32,374 nt of DNA, taken from NCBI GenBank assembly GCA_902788645.1, contig CADAKW010000014.1:1-32374 (forward strand). The letters are read 5' to 3'. This stretch comes from an uncultured Lachnospiraceae bacterium (GTDB lineage Bacteria > Bacillota > Clostridia > Lachnospirales > Lachnospiraceae). Every line of letters begins with the position of its first letter. Position 1 is the stretch's first letter. The position numbers were made by a program, and so were the translations under genes. Shown here piece by piece: positions 1 to 5,234 of the stretch. The notes beneath the pieces are model-generated. The model did not search any database. It was not told where the DNA came from and worked only from the letters and a program-made list of their open reading frames with translations.

Positions 1-205
1 GGCTCTTTTCCAATGCTGTCAGAAAAAACAAATGTGACTGGAGTTAAGAAAAGTTTCTTAAAATTAGCTCTTGACAAAAGTCACTTCATAACAGGAAGAT
101 GTATTGCATTGTATATTATCCTGATGTATTTTACACCTTTCATATGATGTGCCTTATACACAAATATCCCCCTTTCTGCATATGGATTCTCGCTGAAATC
201 ATATT

Positions 206-248
206 GATCCGCCGGTTCGGGCTTTTACAGCATTTCCGGCGGATTTTT
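206..248 (+). terminator. Rho-independent terminator of an upstream plus-strand transcript
   Basis: A 9-bp perfect stem pairs ATCCGCCGG (207-215) with CCGGCGGAT (236-244) across a 20-nt loop. It is followed by TTTTTATTTT. The T-tract exists only on the plus strand, so it ends plus-strand transcription entering from the left. It lies upstream of the amidase promoter, so it is probably not an attenuator of the amidase. Confidence 0.8.
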
Positions 249-294
249 ATTTTCATAATCCAATATAACAATATTTTTTACTTTTGCCTTGAAT

Positions 295-322
295 TTGTAA
301 CATTTCTTTTGTAGTATATTAT
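295..322 (+). promoter_or_regulatory. Putative sigma-A promoter of the amidase gene
   Basis: The -35 is TTGTAA (295-300), the spacer is 16 nt, and the -10 is TATTAT (317-322, 5/6 consensus). Transcription would start near 329 and leave a leader of about 65 nt before the TTG start at 396. The region is AT-rich, so chance matches are possible. Confidence 0.5.
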
Positions 323-395
323 GATGTGAGTAAAGCATAGTTTGGATAACTCATAAATAACGCGATCCAGCTACAATAGAAATGAGGGAAAAACA

Positions 396-1790
396 TTGAA
401 ATACGACAAGAAAAACATTTACCTATTATTAGCAACTCTGATCATTGGTATCATTTCACTCAATCCACATACAGCTTTTGCAGTGGATTCTGCTGAAGAA
501 GTGGAGACTGACGAATTGGAAGATATCGAATACGACACCAACGATACAGACGGGGTATTTCTGGACATGGATGTCACCCCACAGGAGTATGATTCTTCCG
601 TTTATACTTCTGCATTAAGTACAGTATATCTGGAAGAAACTTCCGACAGTACACAGGAGCTGTCGCTGTTTACTGATCACAGTATTACTCCGGAACAGAT
701 CAAAATAAATGCCGATGAAGAGAATGGCGTTCTCACATGCGTCTTTCCAAACACATATAATGCGATCGGTGAATGGAAAAAAAGTATTGATAATTCATAT
801 GTCAAAAATATATCCGTAGCATCCACCGGTACTGACATCACAGTAACAGTAAAATATCAATCAAAATATGTTCTATCCACAACATATGATGAATACGGTA
901 TCGTCGTTACCTTTTCCAGTGTCGATTACTCCATGCGCCTCCAACTGCCGGAGGAGATCACAAAAGCACAGATCAAGGATACCGATTATTATTATGATCA
1001 TAAATTTGTTTTGACACTTCCGGGAAAGTGGAAAAACTTCTATGAACAGCACCCGGTCATCTCAAGAAACAATGTGATCACATCGATTCAGATCACACAG
1101 TCCGGTAATACAACACGGATCACCGTAAAAACCTCCCGGCTGCAGGGATACAAATACGAACAAAAGGGAGATTATCTTCTGGTAAAGATCAATGATCCCC
1201 GAAAAATCTATAAGAATATTGTCGTTCTGGATGCCGGTCACGGTGGCAAAGATTTCGGTGCTACAAGCCGTGGAGCAAAGGAAAAGAATATCAATTACAA
1301 AATTATATATACTCTGGCAAAAGAATATTTTAACAGCCAGACCTCCGATGTAAAGGCTTACTGGTCCCGGTACAATGACAAATTTATATCCCTGTCGGCC
1401 AGAGCCAGATTTGCCTCTGAAGTAAAAGCTGACCTGTTTGTCAGCCTTCATATGAACAGTGCACCTAATACAAGAGCCAACGGCATAGAAGTCTATTATG
1501 CCCGCAGCAATAATAAAACCTCCTCCATGGGACTCTCAAGCCGCACACTGGCACAACGCATGCATGACCAGCTGGAAGAAAATCTCAGCATCCCAAGCCG
1601 CGGTGTTAAAAAGGCTGAATTCTATGTGTTACGACACAATACGGTTCCCGCCATCCTGATCGAACTCGGCTTTATTTCCGGCAATCAGGATCATGGCAAG
1701 ATTACCTCTGCAAGCTATCAGAAAAAGGCTGCCGAAAATATATATAACTGCATCTCCAATGTATTTAAGACCTACCTAACAGGGCGGTAA
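396..1790 (+). CDS. Secreted N-acetylmuramoyl-L-alanine amidase (Amidase_3)
   Basis: This 464-aa cell-wall hydrolase should cleave the bond between N-acetylmuramic acid and L-alanine of the stem peptide, outside the membrane. Residues 1-29 form a signal peptide: a KYDKK basic start, a hydrophobic core, and probable cleavage after AFA. Residues 30-90 are acidic and low-complexity. Residues about 100-268 are beta-rich and look like paired AMIN-type wall-binding domains (inference). The catalytic Amidase_3 domain spans about 273-462. Expected zinc ligands are H282 in DAGHGG, E296 in AKEKNIN and H352 in SLHMNS; E423 in IELGF is the catalytic glutamate. All are present, so the enzyme should be active. 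The start is TTG at 396, chosen because GAGGG (384-388) sits 7 nt upstream and the signal peptide follows directly. The gene converges on the recombinase with a 27-nt gap. Confidence 0.93.
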   Translation: MKYDKKNIYLLLATLIIGIISLNPHTAFAVDSAEEVETDELEDIEYDTNDTDGVFLDMDVTPQEYDSSVYTSALSTVYLEETSDSTQELSLFTDHSITPEQIKINADEENGVLTCVFPNTYNAIGEWKKSIDNSYVKNISVASTGTDITVTVKYQSKYVLSTTYDEYGIVVTFSSVDYSMRLQLPEEITKAQIKDTDYYYDHKFVLTLPGKWKNFYEQHPVISRNNVITSIQITQSGNTTRITVKTSRLQGYKYEQKGDYLLVKINDPRKIYKNIVVLDAGHGGKDFGATSRGAKEKNINYKIIYTLAKEYFNSQTSDVKAYWSRYNDKFISLSARARFASEVKADLFVSLHMNSAPNTRANGIEVYYARSNNKTSSMGLSSRTLAQRMHDQLEENLSIPSRGVKKAEFYVLRHNTVPAILIELGFISGNQDHGKITSASYQKKAAENIYNCISNVFKTYLTGR

Positions 1791-1817
1791 ACATAAAAAC
1801 ACTTATTCCTAATATGC

Positions 1818-2885
1818 TTATTTATTTTTATGAAGTGTAACTGCATTGGCTGCACTGCGTTTCTGTGCATCATCCATAGCAGCATAGTGTTTTCGGGTCG
1901 TATTAACATCATTATGCCCCAAAACCTCTGCCACCAGATAAATGTCACCTGTCTGCTGGTAGAGAGCCGTACCATAAGTACTGCGCAGTTTATGGGGCGT
2001 AATATGTTTAAATGTCGTAATCTGGGACGTATACTGATTTACAAGATTTTCTACCCCCTGAACACTGATCCGGCGTTTCTGGATCGAGTAGAAGAGTGCA
2101 TGTTCATGTCCTTCCTTTGCCTTAATATGAACCCGTTCCTCCATAATATAATTTTTCAGAGCATCTGCAACCTCCGTTCCAAAATACACATATTCCTCCT
2201 TGCCGCCTTTTCGAATGATCCGGATACGGTTATTCCGAAAATCGACATCTTCAATATCAAGACCGACACACTCAGATACACGGATACCTGTCCCAAGAAA
2301 TAATGTAAAAATTGCAATATTCCGGCACTTATTTTTCTCATAATACACCTTTTTCATCCCAGACAGATTATCGCCACCTCGTTCTACCAGATCAAGAAGC
2401 TCGCTGACCTCATCGGGATCAAGCCGGATAATTTCTCTGTCATGAAGCTTCGGCATATCAACCACCACCGTAGGATTATTCTTGATCAGATCCCTTTTCT
2501 GATAATACAGAAAAAAACTCCTCAGGGAAGCAAATTTACGTTTGATGCCACGTTCATCATTGGTAAATACCTGCCCCTCGTAAGTGTAATATTTCAGATA
2601 TTCTAAGTATTCCTCTATGTCAACCGGTTGAAGCTGTTCCAGATCCTGTAAACGTATCTGTGTCATTTCCACATGATGAAACATGGGATTCTGTGCCAGA
2701 AGGAACCGGAAAAAGGTTCGAATATCATATCCATAACCAATCCGTGTCTTCGCTGTTGTTGTTGGTTCAATTCCACGAAAATAATCCCTGCAAAATGACG
2801 GCATTGTTTTTAAAAGCTCCCGCAGCTTCACTGTATTCTGATTTGAAGTACTTTGATGATATGTTTGTACATTAGATGTTCCCAT
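1818..2885 (-). CDS. Tyrosine recombinase, XerS-like
   Basis: This 355-aa site-specific recombinase has an N-terminal SAM-like core-binding domain (about 25-130) and a C-terminal catalytic domain (about 155-345). The full active-site set is visible: R202 in TGIRVSE, K226 in IRKGGKE, H298 and R301 in PHKLRS, H324 in LGHND, and nucleophile Y334 in KHYA. Its length and layout resemble the single-protein chromosome dimer resolvase XerS of streptococci (about 356 aa) more than 300-aa XerC/XerD. Its neighbours are not phage or transposon genes, which favours a housekeeping role over an integrase (inference). The ATG at 2885 has AAGGAG (2894-2899) 8 nt upstream. I did not find a dif-like site nearby. 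It could also be an orphan integrase of a lost element. Confidence 0.88.
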   Translation of the reverse strand: MGTSNVQTYHQSTSNQNTVKLRELLKTMPSFCRDYFRGIEPTTTAKTRIGYGYDIRTFFRFLLAQNPMFHHVEMTQIRLQDLEQLQPVDIEEYLEYLKYYTYEGQVFTNDERGIKRKFASLRSFFLYYQKRDLIKNNPTVVVDMPKLHDREIIRLDPDEVSELLDLVERGGDNLSGMKKVYYEKNKCRNIAIFTLFLGTGIRVSECVGLDIEDVDFRNNRIRIIRKGGKEEYVYFGTEVADALKNYIMEERVHIKAKEGHEHALFYSIQKRRISVQGVENLVNQYTSQITTFKHITPHKLRSTYGTALYQQTGDIYLVAEVLGHNDVNTTRKHYAAMDDAQKRSAANAVTLHKNK

Positions 2886-2921
2886 AAAAACAGCTCCTTA
2901 ATTATATATTTATCAGACAAT

Positions 2922-2959
2922 ATCATATATATTTTACCATATCCCTGTCAGAATCACAA
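2922..2959 (-). promoter_or_regulatory. Putative overlapping promoters of the recombinase gene
   Basis: Two sigma-A-like promoters overlap on the minus strand. One is TTGTGA (2954-2959), 17 nt, TAAAAT (2931-2936). The other is CTGACA (2946-2951), 18 nt, TATGAT (2922-2927). Both would give a short leader before the ATG at 2885. The region is AT-rich, so only one may be real. Confidence 0.5.
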
Positions 2960-3000
2960 GGTCTATTTGAAAAACTGGAGTTTATCCAAGAGAGTGATTT

Positions 3001-3027
3001 AAAAAAAGACAGACACTACTGCCTGCC
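3001..3027 (-). terminator. Rho-independent terminator after the BlaI-type gene
   Basis: On the minus strand GGCAGGCA pairs with TGTCTGTC (8 bp including two G-U pairs) around a GTAG loop, followed by seven T. The hairpin overlaps the last codons and the TAG stop of the repressor gene, separating it from the recombinase. Confidence 0.8.
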
Positions 3028-3384
3028 CTGATTAGAAACGATCTTTTGAAGCTCATTGATCTCTGATGCACCAAGCTTCTGATTTGCCAGATATGACTGT
3101 ATAAAGTTTTCCAGTGATCCATTATACATCTGGTTCAACAATGCCTTTGTTTCTATTTCCTGTATTTTTCTCTTTGTAATATTAGCACGGCAAATAAATC
3201 CCGGATCCTCCCGTGTAACAGCTCCTTTATCGATCAATCGCTTGATAACTGTATATGTTGTATTTTTTTCCCAGCCAATATACTCCTTGATGATCTTTGA
3301 AATATCTCTGGCAGCTAATGCTTTATTAGACCACAATAGCTCCATGACGTTTAATTCTCCTTCATGTAAACGTATCTCTTTCAT
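3016..3384 (-). CDS. BlaI/MecI/CopY-family transcriptional repressor
   Basis: This is a 122-aa winged-helix repressor. Family features are the N-terminal L-x-x-x-E-x-x-V-M-x-x-L-W segment (residues 5-18), a recognition-helix region around NTTYTVIKRLIDKGAV (40-55), and a C-terminal dimerisation helix (about 70-118). Family members bind TACA-NN-TGTA-type palindromes as dimers and are usually inactivated by cleavage through a BlaR1/MecR1 sensor protease. No BlaR1-like gene is adjacent, and none is in this window. A matching palindrome overlaps the -10 of its own predicted promoter (3445-3472), which points to autorepression; two more lie at 3636 and 3734. The ATG at 3384 was chosen because it fits the family N-terminus and has a GGAGGA upstream at about 3391-3396. 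The natural inducer is unknown: beta-lactam or cell-wall stress is possible, metal less so. Confidence 0.9.
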   Translation of the reverse strand: MKEIRLHEGELNVMELLWSNKALAARDISKIIKEYIGWEKNTTYTVIKRLIDKGAVTREDPGFICRANITKRKIQEIETKALLNQMYNGSLENFIQSYLANQKLGASEINELQKIVSNQGRQ

Positions 3385-3444
3385 GAATCAATCCTCCAGT
3401 TTCCTCGTAAACCCCAAATAATATAATCCATAATAGCAGCCCTC

Positions 3445-3472
3445 ATTCTACATATGTATCATCACATACCAA
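3445..3472 (-). promoter_or_regulatory. Putative promoter of the BlaI-type repressor
   Basis: On the minus strand the -35 is TTGGTA (3467-3472), the spacer 16 nt, and the -10 TAGAAT (3445-3450, 5/6). The operator palindrome at 3447-3460 overlaps the -10 hexamer and spacer. This is the arrangement expected for autorepression. A lone TGTAGA half-site lies just upstream at 3476-3481. Confidence 0.55.
3447..3460. promoter_or_regulatory. BlaI-type operator 1
   Basis: TCTACA-TA-TGTATC contains a perfect 10-bp palindrome TACATATGTA (3449-3458). It shares the architecture of the other two sites (TCTACA, 2 nt, TGTAGA) and matches the TACA/TGTA core known for BlaI/MecI operators. It lies 63-76 nt upstream of the repressor start codon and over its predicted -10. 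Confidence 0.65.
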
Positions 3473-3603
3473 TATTGTAGAACACAGTTTGAAAGCAAGT
3501 CTGATTTTATTCTACTCACTTAGAAGGATTTCGTCAACGGGAATATGTCTAAAAAATTACATAAATTTTAATTCATTTTGCACAAAAATTAAATTTATTA
3601 CAT

Positions 3604-3632
3604 TTGATTTCCAACAGTACATCCAATATTAT
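3604..3632 (+). promoter_or_regulatory. Possible plus-strand promoter with operator at +1
   Basis: TTGATT (3604-3609), 17-nt spacer, TATTAT (3627-3632, 5/6). The palindrome at 3636-3649 would cover the start site. There is no coding gene downstream; the transcript would run into the 3' end of rluD on the opposite strand. The AT-rich context lowers confidence. Confidence 0.35.
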
Positions 3633-3635
3633 CGT

Positions 3636-3649
3636 TCTACATTTGTAGA
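3636..3649. promoter_or_regulatory. BlaI-type operator 2
   Basis: A perfect inverted repeat TCTACA-TT-TGTAGA. It is identical in both half-sites to operator 3 and sits immediately after the possible plus-strand -10 hexamer at 3627-3632. Confidence 0.65.
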
Positions 3650-3733
3650 GACATTATTTTATAAGGTTTTTTAGTCATTTTTTTGACTCATGTTTTTCTA
3701 TCGTTTCACTAATTCCAACGCCGCTTTTTTCGC

Positions 3734-3747
3734 TCTACACTTGTAGA
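3734..3747. promoter_or_regulatory. BlaI-type operator 3, overlapping the rluD stop codon
   Basis: A perfect inverted repeat TCTACA-CT-TGTAGA. It covers the last codons and the TAG stop of rluD, an unusual place for an operator. It may help loop DNA between repressor dimers or block transcription arriving from rluD (inference). Confidence 0.6.
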
Positions 3748-4655
3748 TTCTTTAATAATTTTTGAAAATATTCCGGCAATGGTGCCTCAAATTCCATATA
3801 TTCTTTTGTCCGTGGATGAATAAATCCCAGTGTCCTGGCATGAAGTGTCTGTCCCGTCAGATGGTAAGGACATTTCTGCGGTCCGTAAACCTGATCCCCT
3901 AAAATCGGATGACCGATGCTTGCCATATGAACACGGATCTGATGGGTCCGCCCGGTCTCCAGCTGACATTCCACATAAGTATATTTGTTATTTAAATGAT
4001 CCAGAATGTGATAATGTGTAACGGCCTCCTTTCCGTTTTTTTCATTCAAAGCCATCTTCTTTCGGTCAATCGGATGACGGCCTATCTTTCCCTCCACTGT
4101 GCCATCCTCCTCCAAATGCCCCAATACAATAGCATGGTATTTCCGGGTAATGGAATGTTCCTTTAGCTGCTGTGCGATACATTGATGTGCCTGATCATTT
4201 TTACAGGCAACGATCACGCCTGTCGTGTCCTGGTCGATCCGATGCACAATTCCCGGCCGCATCACACCGTTAATCCCAGACAGTGAGTCCTTACAATGAT
4301 ACATCAGTCCATTCACGATGGTACCGGTATAATGTCCCGGAGCCGGATGAACCACCATTTGTTTCGGTTTATTGATCACGATAACATCATCATCTTCATA
4401 TAAAATATCTAAAGGAATATTCTCCGGTTCAATCTGCGGTTCTGTCAATGCCGGCACCTCAAAGGTAATATGATCGCCATTTCCAACCTTATAGCTTGCC
4501 TTAGACGGCTTGTCATTTACCTGTACACAGCCATTCTTTATATTCTTCTGTAAAAAAGAACGTGAATACTCCGAAAGCTTCCGGGATAAAAAAGCGTCAA
4601 GCCGGCTTCCTTCCTCCTCAGCGGATGCAGTAAATTCAATTTTTTCTTCTGCCAT
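3735..4655 (-). CDS. rluD: RluA/RluD-family rRNA pseudouridine synthase
   Basis: This 306-aa enzyme isomerises uridines to pseudouridine, probably in 23S rRNA. An S4 RNA-binding domain covers about 16-75 and the catalytic domain about 85-300. The catalytic motif HRIDQDTTG is at 138-146 with nucleophile D141; RTHQIRVH and the DQVYG segment are also present. I chose the ATG at 4655 over the in-frame ATG at 4688 because GGAGG (4662-4666) lies 6 nt before it and the product then starts with the usual acidic N-terminus. The start lies inside the lspA 3' end (20-nt overlap), so translation is likely coupled. The order lspA-rluD matches lspA-ylyB of Bacillus. The exact target uridines cannot be told from sequence, so the rluD symbol is by family. 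Confidence 0.92.
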   Translation of the reverse strand: MAEEKIEFTASAEEEGSRLDAFLSRKLSEYSRSFLQKNIKNGCVQVNDKPSKASYKVGNGDHITFEVPALTEPQIEPENIPLDILYEDDDVIVINKPKQMVVHPAPGHYTGTIVNGLMYHCKDSLSGINGVMRPGIVHRIDQDTTGVIVACKNDQAHQCIAQQLKEHSITRKYHAIVLGHLEEDGTVEGKIGRHPIDRKKMALNEKNGKEAVTHYHILDHLNNKYTYVECQLETGRTHQIRVHMASIGHPILGDQVYGPQKCPYHLTGQTLHARTLGFIHPRTKEYMEFEAPLPEYFQKLLKNLQV

Positions 4656-5133
4656 AATATACCTCCAGGTCACCCTCTCCATAAACAAAGCCGATCAAAA
4701 CAGCTAAGACAATGGCTGAAATCACCACATAACAGTCCGCAACATTAAAGATTGGAAAGTCTATCAGCTTTGCATAAAGAAAATCTATAACATAGCCATG
4801 AACCAATCTGTCATACATATTACCGACAGCACCGGCCGCCAGCATAATGCTAAAAAAGCGTATCGGCAGGTAATGACGGGAATCCGGCGTTTTTACAAAT
4901 ACGTACAGGATCATGACAAGGATCACTGCTGTTAACAGAACCAAAAAAATCTGTTTATTTTGCAATATCCCGAATGCAGCTCCATAGTTTTTCAAATATT
5001 GAAGCACAAACACGTCTCCGATCACTTTTTTGGCTTCATGCCCCTGCAGACATGTATCTGCAGCATATTTTGTCCACTGGTCAAATCCAAATAAAAGAAT
5101 AAACAGTAAAATACCCTTTATATATTTTTTCAT
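4636..5133 (-). CDS. lspA: Lipoprotein signal peptidase (signal peptidase II)
   Basis: A 165-aa polytopic membrane aspartyl protease that removes signal peptides from diacylglyceryl-modified prolipoproteins. Four hydrophobic segments are visible (about 6-20, 60-80, 90-107, 130-152). Conserved family motifs are NYGAAFGI (49-56), GAVGNMYDRL (101-110), GYVIDF with catalytic D117, and NVADCYV with catalytic D133. The ATG at 5133 has AAGGAG at 5144-5149. A strong terminator-like hairpin lies only a few bases upstream of that ribosome binding site, so expression depends on read-through from divIVA or on attenuation. A substrate in the same window is the lipobox-bearing carboxypeptidase at 10984-12009. 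Confidence 0.95.
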   Translation of the reverse strand: MKKYIKGILLFILLFGFDQWTKYAADTCLQGHEAKKVIGDVFVLQYLKNYGAAFGILQNKQIFLVLLTAVILVMILYVFVKTPDSRHYLPIRFFSIMLAAGAVGNMYDRLVHGYVIDFLYAKLIDFPIFNVADCYVVISAIVLAVLIGFVYGEGDLEVYYGRRKN

Positions 5134-5151
5134 TGCAGATTATCTCCTTCC

Positions 5152-5195
5152 AAAAAAACTGCCAAACCAAAGCTGACTGCGTCTGGTCTGGCAGT
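5152..5195 (-). terminator. Terminator or attenuator in front of lspA
   Basis: On the minus strand ACTGCCAGACC pairs with GGTTTGGCAGT (11 bp, one G-U) around a 16-nt loop, followed at once by a seven-T run (counting the last stem base). It lies after divIVA and ends 2 nt before the lspA AAGGAG. There is no room for a promoter between it and lspA. Confidence 0.82.
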
Positions 5196-5204
5196 AATAA
5201 TATC

Positions 5205-5220
5205 ATCAATCTCTATTGAT
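5205..5220 (-). other. Small hairpin upstream of the lspA attenuator
   Basis: ATCAAT (5205-5210) and ATTGAT (5215-5220) form a 6-bp stem with a 4-nt loop, between the divIVA stop and the terminator hairpin. It could be a leader structure; the role is unknown. Confidence 0.35.
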
Positions 5221-5234
5221 TCCCTTTTTGTATA

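Larger units (their letters stand above)
1..395. other. Left-edge region without a confident gene
   Basis: No confident gene was found here. The stretch is AT-rich. Two plus-strand frames are open at the window edge: one closes with a stop near position 45 and one near 147. Either could be the tail of an upstream gene, but neither tail is recognisable. A hairpin terminator at 206-248 and the amidase promoter at 295-322 are the only elements I can support. The terminator suggests that a plus-strand transcript arrives from outside the window. Confidence 0.5.
3385..3734. other. 350-bp gene-free AT-rich regulatory region
   Basis: No convincing gene was found. A 61-codon plus-strand frame at 3489-3674 lacks a good ribosome binding site and has a composition typical of AT-rich noise. 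The stretch holds the repressor promoter, two complete operator-like palindromes (a third overlaps the rluD stop), a possible plus-strand promoter at 3604-3632, and a weak 5-bp hairpin at 3673-3688 followed by five T. Confidence 0.6.

Noticed and set aside
1..147. Plus-strand open frame entering from the left edge, closing near 147 (another closes near 45)
   Set aside because: Neither tail has a recognisable motif and either could be noise; the downstream terminator supports an incoming transcript but not a particular gene.
1792..1839. Possible convergent terminator between the amidase and the recombinase
   Set aside because: Only a 6-bp ACACTT/AAGTGT pairing with a loop of about 30 nt; too weak to call.
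2886..3015. dif-like recombination site beside the recombinase
   Set aside because: The gap is AT-rich but I could not find two convincing inverted 11-bp arms with a 6-7 nt centre.
3489..3674. 61-codon plus-strand frame in the gap next to the BlaI-type gene
   Set aside because: AT-rich, no good ribosome binding site, composition rich in Phe/Ile/Tyr/Ser as expected by chance.
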